Assembly: GCA_028335825.1 (NCBI GenBank)
Contig: JAIOKI010000002.1
Span: forward strand, 558,001-622,000
Length of the DNA: 64,000 nt
Source of the DNA: Nosema muscidifuracis
Lineage: Eukaryota; Microsporidia; Nosematidae
Reading direction: 5' to 3'
Positions 1 to 12,800 of this stretch are shown in pieces (within the stretch, counting starts at the first letter, position 1; each line of letters starts with the position of its first letter). Position numbers and translations under genes: made by a program. A model generated the notes under the pieces. That model saw only the letters and a list, made by a program, of their open reading frames with translations. It had not been told where the DNA came from and made no database searches.

Positions 1-516
1 AAATCACTATTTGCTTCGCATTTACGGACCATGATTTAATAATTAGTAACATGTATGTATGAAAATTTCTTATATAAATGACGTTTTTTTAATAAAGACC
101 ATTTTTATTAATGTTTTCTATGTACATCTATATAAAAACCATTTTTTATATATTTTACAATATGATACATATTCATAACATATTCTCTTTATATTATCAA
201 TGAAAAAAGATATTTCTATTTATTTTTCATTATGACCTTTAGGCATTGTAAAGTTATTTTGTTTATACAAATTTCTGGGCTTTCGGGCTTGAAAAATCGA
301 CGTTATGACTAAAATGATGATATATATTTTGATAAATTTAAACCCCAAATTTAAGATAAATATATCTAGTTATTTATACAAGCTTCTAAATGTGAAACAT
401 AATATCTATTAGCAAATATAGCTAGAGAATATAAAAATCGCCTTCAAAGACAGTCTAATTAAGATTACAACTATAAATCTAAAATAAATAATGATAAGAT
501 TAAACATGTACGTATC
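1..516. other. AT-rich spacer at left edge, nothing recognised
   Basis: No open frame, RNA gene or clear repeat array could be supported here. It is uniformly AT-rich and lies downstream of the J-domain-like gene, which is on the minus strand. No telomeric repeat is visible, so the window does not reach a chromosome end. Confidence 0.5.
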
Positions 517-1173
517 TTATGATTTATATTTTTCTATTCTAACTAATAAAAGAAATAATTGTTCAAATTTCGGATTAAATTTTCCTTTTTGACTTATGCT
601 TCTATTAAGTAAAGTCATAAATATGTAAAAAACGAATAACACGTTTAATATACAAAATAAATATATATTTTCTAATTCGATAAAGTAAATTAGCATGTAA
701 CTACTAATAGAATAATTTAGAGCTATAAATGATATAATATTCATGCATCTTCTCAATTCATCAGTATCTCCAATTTTCCTAATTAAGATAAGACTTTTAG
801 GAATTAAAGATAAAATGAAAATCACTGTTGATATATTTACAACTACAATCAGAAATTTATAAGGTATCACATGTAATACTGAAAATCCTATTAAATTAAG
901 AGCAACTATGTCAATTATGTCAAAAATATTTGTATGACTATTTAAGGTGATAAATCTGAAATGATACCTTATCGGAGTTAATAAAAATGTTGAAATATCT
1001 CCATATAAATCATAAAAAGTTCTGCTTGTATTATTACGTAGTAACTTGTATGCACTATTGATAGTATATGCATTATAGTTACTGTTGCTTAACTTAATGA
1101 TATTGCAGTATGCCTTTTTGATTTCATCTTGAGTTGCATTTTTGTTGCAATTTAGAATATCATAAAACTCCAT
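517..1173 (-). CDS. J-domain-like multi-pass membrane protein
   Basis: The protein is 218 residues. Residues 1-60 resemble a degenerate DnaJ J-domain: it starts MEFYDILNCNKNATQDEIKK, as in the YxiLgv..nAs..eIKkAY pattern of helices I-II, and ends with a helix IV-like LYG turn near residue 58. The HPD tripeptide, which J-proteins need to stimulate Hsp70, is absent. From about residue 85 to 205 there are four or five hydrophobic stretches suitable as membrane segments. J-proteins with membrane anchors usually recruit Hsp70 at the ER or mitochondrial membrane; without HPD this one may only keep the fold. The ATG at 1173 starts the J-like homology, so the start is well placed, but no clear CCC block precedes it. 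It is the only convincing intact gene in the mobile-element-rich left part. The J-like fold is moderately supported; the role is unknown. Confidence 0.6.
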   Translation of the reverse strand: MEFYDILNCNKNATQDEIKKAYCNIIKLSNSNYNAYTINSAYKLLRNNTSRTFYDLYGDISTFLLTPIRYHFRFITLNSHTNIFDIIDIVALNLIGFSVLHVIPYKFLIVVVNISTVIFILSLIPKSLILIRKIGDTDELRRCMNIISFIALNYSISSYMLIYFIELENIYLFCILNVLFVFYIFMTLLNRSISQKGKFNPKFEQLFLLLVRIEKYKS

Positions 1174-2375
1174 TAAGAGTAAGAATCGAGAGAATTATTT
1201 ATAAAACAATAAAGCGATTTACTTATTTTTAATTGTCGTTATTTACAAATATATCAATTATTTTCTAAATTTAAATCAAAATATCACTTTTTATCTAGTA
1301 ATGACGAGATCATAAGAAATATAATGTTAATAAAACAATATTTTTATTAATAGTCATGCAAAACTATGATCTTTAATATTTATATAATGATTAAATACAT
1401 AAGAGAAAATCATATCAAAATACTCACACACATAAAGTAATATTTTTATGAAGCCATTATTACGAAATTTAAATATTAATATAAGAGTTATACTAATTTT
1501 AATTATTTTTTTGGATTAAATTAAATTAATGTATTAAGATATTATTAGTTGATTAATTAAACAAGTCGCTTTTTTGTATAAAATATGAACTTTGTAATAT
1601 AATATTACTAAATAAAATTTGTTATAGAGTAAGTTAATTTTGTATTCGTATTGAAAATCGATCATTTTCAGCGCTACTATAATTTTTAAACCATATTTTA
1701 AATTTATTTTAACTTTTCAGTGTTAAGAATCAAAGCAAAAAACAGCAAGAGCTTTTTTTTAATTTTTTACCAGATTAATGAACAATTTAGAAGTAGAATC
1801 CGAGAAAATATCTTTATTCAACATAATTGTCAGACAAAAGAAGAAACTATTAGTTTCTGTGTTTAATATATACTCTGAACAGAAATTATTGTTTAGTTGT
1901 TTATGTCTACGTCAAATGAGACTATGAAGTTCTATTGTCATTATATAGAGAGCAAAGTTTGCTAATATACAGACAAGCATTGTTAAAAAATCTGTTAAGA
2001 AGGTGTCAAGCAGTGAGCATTTCAATGATAAAAAGAATACCGAGGTCAATGATTACGTATCTAAGTCAACAACGACGTTAATAAGTTACGAATATTTTAT
2101 TCACATAATTATGTTAAGAATTAAACATGAATAGAAAAAGAAAATTTCATTTAAATATTCTTTTGGCTAAGGAGCAGCAAAATATTTCTAATAAATACAA
2201 TTTCAATACGCACTTTTCTTACCATAATAAATTATTTTATAATATGCTCACAGAATGGTTTTGCTTTTCAGTTATTAGTCTGGTATAGAAAGAAAATAAA
2301 GAGAAATTTCCTCTTGGGTTTATAGTATTAGTTTTCAACTTTCGAAACATTTAATTCAAATATAGGTAAAATTTA
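1174..2375. other. Gene-poor AT-rich spacer
   Basis: No frame longer than noise and no RNA gene. It separates the J-like gene from the first LTR retrotransposon fossil, and its right part may already hold unrecognisable element sequence. Confidence 0.45.
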
Positions 2376-2379
2376 TTGT

Positions 2380-5215
2380 TAATATTTTTAAAAGAACTAA
2401 TACTCTGTTTGGGATGCTATAGAAGCACCTATGAAAATCATAATGTAAAGTTTATGTTATATATTCAAATATTCTTTAATCCTAATTATGATAAATCAAT
2501 ACATGAGGTCCAACCAAATTTTGAGTTAGCAGAAATTGACTGTTTGTACGTGTCTAGAACATTTTGTAAGTTAAGGATTAATTATATAGATGAATTTAGA
2601 TCAAAAAGAAAAAAATTATACAAAGGATCTGATAAAATTAAAATTTTATTATATAAATATTGTAATTGAATAACGATAAAAAAATTATCAGAAAGTTAAA
2701 TGAAGCTGAGTAAAAGAAAAAGCGAGAGTGGAAAGAAATTAAAAGAAATAATCTGTCTGATATTATAACCAAGACTGTTGAATGTGCAATGGATCAGAGA
2801 TAAGTAAACAAACTTCTGAAAAAATCGTTCTTTAAGTGATATGGATGAGAACGATTGATCATATAACTAGTAAATATTTTTCTAATCAAAAATATGAGAA
2901 GAACAATAATAAGTTAGATAAAATGGGGTCTTCGTATTTGAAATTTATGAAAGCGAATCAAAAGATCATAATTATTTTTATAATTAATATGATAAAAGAA
3001 AAAAGGTAATAGAAATGAAGAAGATATCTTAGAGTAAATTTCATAATAAGTATAAAAAGAAATTAATGGGATTGAAAAGAAGATATAGTGATGTGTTTGA
3101 TAAACCTGAGAATGAAATAAAACATTTTAAAATTAAAACGAGCACGATATAAGCAAAAGTCAGATTATAGATCAAGCACTATTGGAAAATCTAGAAGAAA
3201 TTTTTAGAAATTTAGAAGACAGAAAATTTATTAAGAGTTCTAACTCGTAGTAAAGGAATCTTATAAAATTGTTACGTAAACCGAGCAATTTTATTAGATT
3301 TATCGACAATTTCATAAACCGAAACGATCTAATTGAAAAAAGATGATCATTGGTTTACATGTATCGGAGATTTTTTTAAAGCTACACATAGATTACAATG
3401 TATTATACTACGATAGATTTAAAAGAATAGTTATATCACATATAAATTAAATAATGAAATAAATACGAAAGCCTTAAATTTAAAGGACAAAATTTATGAA
3501 TGGAATGGCATAATAATGAGTTGTAGAAATCAACTTTTATTTTACAAAGAGTAATAAATACAATCTTTAAAGAAATGAGGGAGCGCAATTTAGAAGTTTT
3601 GGATGATATAGTTATTCATGCTAGATCGAAAAGAAAACATGACAAAATTAAAAAGAGGTATTAAAGAGAGTTAAGAAACATAATATGAGATTAAATAAAT
3701 TGAAATTTATTTGGAGTAACACTAAACGTAGACGATACATCAGCATGTGAAATTAAGAAGAAGGAGACTTTATAATATTCAGTGTCGAAAAGTAATACTG
3801 AAATAAAAGATTTTTAGAATTAACTAGTTGGTTTAGATCATTTAATGAGGATTATGTGGCAGCAAAATATAATTTGAAAGAGTTTAAAATGTTTAGAAAT
3901 CAACTTTAAATGGACTAAAAGATGAAATAAGAGCTATGAGTGAGCTTAAGATAATTAACTATAATGCGTTGTGGAAGAATATTAAGCTGATATTTACCAG
4001 TTTAATGAGCATCAAAGATATTCAAACTGGCTGAAACAAGATGTGGGATTTCATAAAAGAGAGGTATGTAGCTTTTAAGAAGTGAAAAAGTTCAAATACG
4101 AACTACAGAATAAGAAATTTAAATCGAAACAAACTACAAAGCATTAAGTGAAATAAAAATAATCTAAATTTAAGAATGAAAGGAAGGTATATCTAAAAAT
4201 ACAGGAATTTGACTTTAAATAGAATCAAAAAGTTGGAAAACTTGTTAATTAACGATTCATCAAGGTCTTATCCATATATAATGAGAAACATAAGCAAAAT
4301 ATAAAGAAAGCATGTAATATATAAAGAAAGCAGTATATATTGACAATTAAAATGGTTTAAATGCCAAAGAAAAAGAAATGAAAATTGATTGAATAATATT
4401 ATAAACAAATAAGACACAAGATTATTATCTTAAACCGGTAAATATGAAGCAGCCCGATAAATAATAGAAAGAAGTTGGCGAGCGTCTCTTGTAACACAAG
4501 TATATATTTGTAAAAAGTTGCAATAGAACTTATGGAATTTAGAGAATATGACTGGAATATAATTTTGGAAGTAGAATATTATAGTAGATACTATTAGGAC
4601 GTGCTATATATTTGAAAACTGAAGATGAGATATTTCGATTTGTTAAATATTTGTGCTTTCAGTGAAAAATCCATAAGAGTTGACAACAGATAATTGCAAA
4701 GAATTTTTAATTTGGAATTTACTATCTTATGTTTAAGAATAAACATTAAACATAGAAAGATAAGTATCAAGGCTCGTAGAAGTAATGAACAGGTTGAGAG
4801 TGTTATAGAAATTTAGAGAGTGGGTATTGATAAAGTGTTTGGAAAGTCATTTGAAAAAAAAAATTTGAGAAGTATTGATATATGATACGAGTTGCCATAT
4901 TAAGATAAATGTATGACGAAAGAGAGCTTTAGTGATAATAAAGATAAATTCATGATCGAAAATGAAGTTAAAGTAAAGTTGTTCGTTGTAAAGAAACAGG
5001 ATAAATTCGTGAATTCTCATATAGTTAGAATCGCAGAAAGAAATCTCGGAAATGTTAGTAAGTATTAAAAAAGAGATTAAATGATAAAATTTGATTATTG
5101 AGAGTTAGCAAGGTGATTCACAAAGTGTGAGATTTTAAAATGGTAGTAAGATTGAAAACCGTCATTATTATCTGAAAGATATAAAAGTTTAGGTAAAATT
5201 ACCATTTTAGTATAC
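2380..5215 (+). mobile_element. Ty3/gypsy-type LTR retrotransposon fossil 1 (broken)
   Basis: A heavily decayed LTR retrotransposon on the plus strand. Recognisable parts in order: the segment leading into reverse transcriptase and its palm (about 3.1-3.65 kb), connection/RNase H (about 3.75-4.1 kb), and the integrase core (about 4.65-4.85 kb). RT before integrase is the Ty3/gypsy order rather than Ty1/copia. The upstream part (2.4-3.0 kb) probably holds gag and protease but cannot be assigned firmly. There are many breaks throughout and no long open frame, so it is old. A similar sequence of about 48 bp occurs at 2452-2499 and 5219-5266 and may be what is left of the terminal repeats. Confidence 0.65.
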
Positions 5216-7300
5216 GGAGGTTATATATTTGAATATTCTTTAACCACAATCATTATAAATAAATACAATTTATATACTTTTTATGGTTTATAGTAAGAAA
5301 ATTGTAACAGAACAAAATAAAATGCCATAGAAAAAATATAGTTTGACAAATAAATGAAAACTTAATATATAAAAAGATATTGATTAAGATTTCTTCAGTA
5401 TATTAATGGAAAAAAGATAGCTATTAAACTGCTATAAATATAAATTGTTTAAATAAACACATATAACATTGGGGTTTTAGAATTTACCAACGTTTTTTCA
5501 GAGACACATAGGCAATTTGTCAAAAAATAACAATAAAAGTCAAATGCATACGTAGATATTTTTTTATCTTTAGCAATGATAGAAAAAGCCACGATTAGGT
5601 CTATAATAAGGTAATAGAAAACTTTAAAATCTTGTATTTTAGTTATAAATAAGACCGATAATATATAAAAACAAGCCAAAGTGCTTTTATATCATACAAT
5701 TAATTTGGATCAGTTTATGATTTCAATCAACAGGCGAAATAATGTAAGAAAAATATAAATTCATTTTAATCAAATTATTTATTAGTAAACATTTAAATAA
5801 GCTTTTCTATTTCGTTTCTTCTAGTGTTACTTTATTTTTGCTTAATTCGAATGCTACGTGTTTACACGAGATTTGGAATTTACAATATCTCTTACTTTAA
5901 ACAGTTTAATATATGTAACCTAATGATGAAAACTTCAAAACAGAAAGTTTAAATCTATCAAAAAAGTTATAAGTTCTAATAGTCAGGGGAGATTTATACT
6001 TAATACAATCAATATTGCAATGTCACTATAAAACTTTTTCCTTTGTACATTTATAATTTTTCATTCATAAAAATGCCACGTCCATAGCATTTTTGAATCT
6101 TTCTTAAAAGTTCAACTTTTCGAAAAGTTGATATTAATTCCAAATCTGTAATTCTTGTCATCTCAACTTCTAATTTATTCAAGTTCGTCTTAGGTTAAAA
6201 TTAAAAATATTATTTTGCTTATTGGACGAACTAATACAATTGAATAAAAAATAAAATTAAAGAAGTTAAAAATATGTGTTTAATAAAACTAAATTATCTT
6301 CTTCAACTATAAAAGAAGTTTCTATTAAGATGTGAAACTTTGGATTTTGTCTCGGAAGTGTACTCCGAAGAATATCGTATAGTAGGGTATTATTGTAAAA
6401 GACTTCATAGATCAAAATTAAATTACAAAATTGTTGAAAAGAATATTTATTGATGTTACTATTGCTACAATACTTCAAGTATATCGTACGAGGATGCTTT
6501 ATGAAAACTTATATTGACATTAATAAATGCTTGTACATGATAACAAAATTTCTAACATAATTGCCAAATGAAACTTAAGAATGAATTTAATTACAAAAAT
6601 GCCATGTTTGGCCAACTTTTAAGTAGATTTCACGTTCAGCTAAAATATATATCATGAAATATACAGATTTAGTATAAAAAGTAAGTCATCAAAATAGAAA
6701 TAAAGATTGTATTAAGAATAGAAAGAGACAAATTAAGATTAAAAATTTAGAAATTATAATGTTTCTGAGATACATAAAATAAATGAATATCAAGGAATTT
6801 CTGCGATGTATCATATTTTAAAAAAACTATGTTTATATTAAAGTCTATTTGAATATATTAGGACGATTGTTCTTATGTGTACCATATGCATACGAATAAA
6901 AATAAATATTACAAGAATAAAGGAAGTAACAACATTATTTCTAATTAAAAAGATCTACATATTTGGGGATCTTTTGATACCAGTAAATACGAAACTGATT
7001 GGTTAAAAAATGCAAGATATTTTTAATTACAGATATAAAACGAGACACACAAGCCTTTACTTATTTTAAGAAAAAATAAAAATGAGTTAATAACTCAATA
7101 AAGGAATGGTGCGTACTATTTACTTCGCTTAAATATATATTATCCAGTGATAAAAACAGTTTAATAATAGTGTGCCAGAAAGTATTTAGAAAAATAAACA
7201 TTAAGCAAATAATCATACCTGAATATACACCTAGTAATACTGGCATATCAAAAAGATTAAAAAGAATATAACATTTACATAACTATAAGCAAAAGTTTAA
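5216..7300. other. AT-rich inter-element region, no supported gene
   Basis: Short open frames of 61-76 codons occur on the minus strand at 5449-5679, 6266-6478 and 7061-7246, but they show no domain, no CCC start block and no family resemblance I trust. They are close to what chance gives in such AT-rich DNA. The stretch may hold more eroded mobile-element sequence. Confidence 0.4.
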
Positions 7301-10090
7301 ACTTGGAACAAGTAAAACAAATGGAAAGAGACAATCAATAACAACTATAATATGATGGTTGAACATTCCTGATCGCATTAGCTATAAGAAAAGATTTTCA
7401 CGATGAATTAGAAAATATAAAGAGCCACCTTACAAAGAAATAATAGCTAAATTAGAACAAAAATATAAAGTCGGATCTAGGGTAGATAAACGTAAATTAA
7501 TTGGTGTAATTTAGGCCAAAAGTATGAATCTTCAAAAGGAGGCTATTAAATAAAGTTATCAGATGATTACATAGGACACATATAAAAAAACAAAAAATAG
7601 TGTGCACTATTAATTTTCACATAAGAAAGTGTTCATTTTTAGAAATTTCTATCTCATTTTATTCTAAATAAAGACATGGAGCGATGAAGTGTGATCTAAT
7701 AAGTGTCAACAGCAGTCTAGAGATCAAAAGAATAAGTTATGATTGAAAGCAGTAGAAATGAATTTTACAAAGAGAAGAATTTTGGGTAAGAAAGCGATGA
7801 ATTAAAATTTTATAGTAAAAAATAAGTAAAGAAGAAGAATATTAAATCATTGTGAAATTGAATTAAGAAAGTAAAAATCGATGTTGTAAATAGATAAGCA
7901 CGTTAGAGAAACAGTCAGAAGAGAATTTTATGTTTGGAATAATTACAGATAAATGAAGTTTACAAAATTAGAAATAGCCTAAATTGTTTTTATAAAAAGT
8001 GAGAATAACTTCTAAAATTTTATAATTTAGAAAGTTTTCAGTCTCCGAAAGCAAAGAAAGCATTAAGGTTTAAAACTTAGTATAATTCAAAAAGTGTTTA
8101 ATTGTGGGTATATTAATATTATAACTATAAGGAGGAAAAGTTATATGAAGTTAATGGAAACTCAAAAAGAAGACATTTAAGAGAAAAGTAATCAAAAGAG
8201 GACAGTAAATTAAATAAGGAAATGTTTTATCAAAAAACGAGAAGATTAGGTATTGTACTATAAAAGGTGTAATGTAATTAAAAACTGTCTGTTCTACAAG
8301 CTTTATCAATGCTTACAGAAAAATATATTAAAGATTTAGAAGATAAAAGAGTAATTAGAAGATCTACATCGAATTAGAAAAACTTAATAAGAGCAATACA
8401 GAAGCTTAACGAGATGTTAGTTAGTCGGAAATTTTATAAGATTAAACGAATCAGCACAAAAGATCCTTATGAGCTGGTAAATATTTGAGACATAGAAAGA
8501 GCAACCCAATGACACTTGTAAATTGTATAGAAGCTTTCTATCATGTTAAAATAGAGAAGAAATATAAATATGAGACGCCATTTAAGTTCAATTAAAAGGT
8601 ATATTAATATAATATCATGATTATGGGATACAAAAGCTCACTTCAAATTTTACAAAGAACTATGAGTTAGATTTTTAAGATTTATTAGTCATATATTGAT
8701 GGAAAGAATCAAAAGACTTAAAATGAAGCTGAATGGTGAAAAATACTGTTTATCCAGGAAAAAGCAAAACTTTAGGGGTAACGCCAAATGGAATTGAAGT
8801 AGAGACATATAAAATAAAAAAGAACAAAGCGTTTTAGTATTTAAAGTTAAAAAGTTTGACTGAAATTGGAAACTTCTAGGATTTACAAGATGGCTTAGAA
8901 ATTTTATAAAAGATTATGGAATTAACTTGAATTTCGCTGATAACTCAAAAAGTAATAAAAATTATGAAATGAACGGATGAGATAAAACGAAAGTTTCTAG
9001 AATTAAAGAGCTTGTTGTGATCAACGAGTAATTTAAGATTGACAAACTATAGAAATAAATAATGAAAAAATGGGTATTGGTACAATGGTCATCCAAGAAA
9101 CTAATACCGACAGAAATTGATGTATTCGATTATTATGGATTAGAGAGTTTGACTATGAGTTAAAAACGTAAATAAAGAATATAAACATACCATACGCACT
9201 AGTTGAAACAAAAAATAAACTATACTTAAATAATAATCATATCAAGGATGAAAAGTGAAAAATCATTGTACATATGATTTGGCAGGAAATTAGAAACACC
9301 ATCAGAAAATAAGAGATAACATTTCATGCAACAGCATCACACTAATACATATATATATATATATGCAATAAGAAAATCATATTAATAACAAGGAGTAAAA
9401 AACGATAAAGATGAAAATATTAAAGGATGTGAGAAGTGTCAGATTTATGAAAATAAAAAGAAGAAAGCCGAGAATTTATTAATACTACAAGATATTTAGA
9501 AAAATATAATGATGAATTTAATTGACTTCTGAGATCTAGGAAATACTTTTTAGCAGCAAATGACTATTATATAAGAAGAGTATTAGAAACAGTTTTAAAA
9601 AGCAAAACAGGAAATAATTAGTCGATTTTTTAATAAATTGATGAGAAAAATAAAAAGACACGAAAGAGATAATTTGTAAAATGTTTGAGATAAAAAATAG
9701 GCTTGTTAGTCTAATGGCTCAACATCGTAATTGTAAAATTGATCTTTTAATGGGTTTCTGAGAGAAAGTATTCTGAATTTATAGTAGTAAAAGACAAAAA
9801 TCTTAAAGATGGAACAGAAAATATTTCGCAGGGTAATTACAGTAAAATAAAATTTCGATAAAGGACAAAAGCTAGAGTAGCTAAACGTGAGAATTTCACA
9901 GAGTTAGTAAGTATGAAAAAAGACTTTTATATACAGGTGAAAAATTAAAAGTTCGATAAAGAATAATAATTAGTAAGAGTTATTAATAAAAGGAATGTGA
10001 AAAGTGACATTATGATCTAAAGTAACTAGTATTTATGGGTTTAAATGATGGAAGAGACTTACCATCGGAGGGGTAAGGATATTGTGTATT
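7300..10090 (+). mobile_element. Ty3/gypsy-type LTR retrotransposon fossil 2 (broken)
   Basis: A second decayed LTR element on the plus strand. Parts seen: possible gag/protease remains (7.3-8.2 kb), reverse transcriptase (about 8.3-8.8 kb), RT thumb and RNase H (about 8.8-9.25 kb), and integrase, beginning with its zinc-binding region (about 9.25-9.9 kb). Order and content match Ty3/gypsy. A purine-rich run followed by a TGTATTCAAATAATTCTT-like start near 10.06-10.11 kb could mark the junction with a right terminal repeat. There are many breaks and no intact frame; an old insertion. A short (AT)n run lies at about 9351-9363. Confidence 0.65.
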
Positions 10091-11639
10091 CAAATAATTC
10101 TTACACCTTTTAAGCTAAATAAAAATACTAGATATTTTATTATATTTTAATGTGTTATATTTTTGGAACTGTACAATTATCAAAATAAATTTTAAAATTT
10201 AATTTTAATAAAGATTTTCACTAATATATGTAACTTTTACAAGTTTTTTTAGCTATTGGTCGTCTTATATTTCTTTCTACTAAATAACACTTAGTTTTCT
10301 TGTTTCATTTTAAAATTTCAAGAAAATTCAATGATGATTTATTTTCTTGAATTCGAAATGTGCATAATTCTACAGATACTATTCCATTGTTTAAGTAAAA
10401 TTAATAGTTTTTGATTATTAGATTAAAATAAAAATAATTTTGGAGTGATTTTATATATCTGAATAAATATATTTCTTTAAAATAAGTCTTTTTTTATTAT
10501 ATTCTCAAGTATTATTTGCTCATGCTTTGAATTTTTTCGGGTTCACCATTGTGTTTAGTTTTCTATTAAAAATTGCATATTTTGATTTATAACAATAAGT
10601 TTCTTCTTTTGAAAAATAAACACCGAGAATACTAAATTTGTTTTCTGATTCATAAGAATTTTGCTTAATAAGTTGATACATATGACTAAATAAGTTCCCT
10701 GACTTTCTAAAAAATTAGGCATTTAATAACAAGTGTTATTATTTCATTTCTATTCTTTATTTTTTACACACAAACTTTTCCAAACTTATTAAAAAATTAA
10801 ATTTAATTCAACGACCCAAATTTTCCTTCTGATAGCATTATTAGACATAATATGATTTTGCACTTAATTCGACTTTGTCATATTGCGACTTTGTTAAGTA
10901 ATAATTTATTAATATTTGATGTATCAAAAAAAATCATATTTATTCATGCTTTTACTAAAGTCATACTTGATAAGTGTTATATAAAAATATCACCACAATG
11001 TTTTTAATATAAACGACCTACGTGTTTACATAAAAACAAAAGCCAAAATATTTAGTTATTAGAATTAGATCTATTTTATTTTGAGAGTTATAAATTTGTT
11101 TGTCGCCAGAGGTAGACCGTCACGGAATGAATTAAAGAATTAATAGAAGGATTCATGCTAGCCACTTATTCACCAATTTATGTCTAAATTGGTCAAGCCT
11201 GACAAAACGTTCTGCTTTAAGAAAGTTTAAAAAGTGAAATAGACTGCTAGATAATAAATGTAAATACCAGGAATCAGATAAATACAAAAGAATATTAATA
11301 GTGTATTTGAGTTTTTTAAAGCACAACAAAGTTTCTTCAATACAAGACATAAAAATGTTTCATAATACAGACGCTATATTTTTACTAGATAGTTAGGAGG
11401 TTATATCTCGAAACGTCAAAAAATAATAAAAATATTTAAAAATCTAATTTAATTGCTTCTCCCATCCCACAAAAGGTTCTTTAAAGTAATTAGAAATTCA
11501 TTAAAAAAGATAAAACTTTCAATTTCTCTTCTCTAATTAGCATATTTTTATTTATTTGTTTTTCAGGATTTTTTCATTCAAACCTATATATTTATACTCC
11601 ATTTAATATTTAAATTTTATTAGTTTTTTTACCTTAAAG
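10091..11639. other. AT-rich spacer, nothing firmly recognised
   Basis: No gene or RNA supported. A 65-codon minus-strand frame at 11153-11350 has no family resemblance I can name; it lies downstream of the MULE relic on the same strand and could be an eroded piece of that element. Orientation of element fossils changes across this stretch, from plus on the left to minus on the right. Confidence 0.4.
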
Positions 11640-12190
11640 AGTGCCATAGTGAGACCATATTTCTCTACTAAACAATGAAGTAAAATTTCCCTTTATATAA
11701 ATTAATAGGGTTTCTACTTTTTTCTTAAAAATTTTCCATGTAATTCCAATCTTCATCAATGTAATCAATTATAACTAGAGATAAAGCAGTGATTATTTGT
11801 AACAAGTCTACAAAATATTTACTTTGATTATATAATGAGACAAGCTGCAAACCTTGAACATATCTCCATATAGTCTTTATAAAATCAATAATATAATTTC
11901 ACAATCTACCAACTTATTTGCCAGAGAAATCTTAATTAGACCAAGGATATTAATATTAACATAATTTTTATTTGAGAGAAAACAATAGATCAGAAAAACT
12001 TTGTCTATTGGAATTTCTATGTATAATATATGCTGGATAGAAACTACTTGAAGAAGATTTAAAAGTCTCATCCATATAAATCTTTATAAAGTCTTTATAT
12101 AACAAGTAAAAATCATCTTTTCTCCATGTTAATATATGTTAAAAAGACATTTGCATTAAAGCATTCTCAATGGATTTTTCCGTTGGTATT
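11640..12190 (-). mobile_element. MULE (Mutator-like) transposase relic
   Basis: On the minus strand a segment near 12.08-11.97 kb reads like the first catalytic region of MULE transposases: YMDETFKSSSS, then residues fitting FyQlYxIH. Near 11.88-11.73 kb there is a continuous stretch IWRYVQGLQLVSLYN followed by a leucine-rich segment and YIDEDWNYMENF, matching the MULE pattern of a VQ-GL-YN helix, an 'lr.l.aLafvP' helix, and the aromatic DxW region. Between and around these blocks frame shifts and stops interrupt the reading, so it is a dead DNA transposon. The 64-codon frame at 11877-12071 is part of it. Terminal inverted repeats were not found and boundaries are approximate. Family call by motif reading only. 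Confidence 0.5.
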
Positions 12191-12800
12191 TTGCCCTTGT
12201 GTCTATAGATATAATTTTCTATAACTAAGACCTGATTTCATTTCTGTTCATTTATCCATAAGAAATTCATATTATAGGAATAATTTTTTCAAAAAATGAT
12301 GAGCGTTTTGAGAAATACCAGTTTTGAGATTTAAATGAGTTTCAAGTTTTTTAATTTTCCTTAATTTCATGTTTTAATAGAAATTTAGATTATTTTGGAA
12401 ATTGAAATGATTAAAATAAGCTTTCATGAAGTGATATAATAGAATCATTTATCAAATAACTCCAAAATTAATTAATATAAATAAAGGTAAGGTGTCGACG
12501 AAACAAGTTTATGCACAAATAAACTTATTTATATATTAAAAATATCAAATAATGAGATTTCATTTTATTCCAATAAATTTAACATGTATATGCAATTCAC
12601 AAATAAACAATTTAAAGAGAAAGCTGATCAATCTGTTCGTATAAAAATCATCAATATTAAATTATTTTCAACAAAACATTAGAAAAGATTATAGTTATGA
12701 AAAAAGCAAATTTTTGAATATTTTAACTAATAATTTATGTCTTTATTTCTAATAATAGTGAGTAAAAATTATATAGATATATAAAAATTCAACCCAAGAC
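12191..12800. other. AT-rich spacer between MULE relic and LTR fossil 3
   Basis: Probably holds the eroded N-terminal region of the MULE transposase at its left end. No gene, RNA or repeat array could be supported in the rest. Confidence 0.35.

Noticed and set aside
1-516. Telomeric repeat at the left edge
   Set aside because: No TTAGG- or TTAGGG-type repeats are present; the subtelomere idea rests on layout only.
6266-6478. 70-codon frame considered as a Merlin/IS1595-type transposase piece
   Set aside because: Only vague similarity around a VEED-containing strand; no catalytic pattern on either side.
9690-9770. tRNA-like word string (TTAGTCTAATGG, then a TTGTAAA loop and GGGTTTC) resembling a tRNA-Thr
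   Set aside because: No pairing acceptor stem and no proper T arm could be built; it lies in the integrase part of LTR fossil 2, so chance or a far-decayed remnant.
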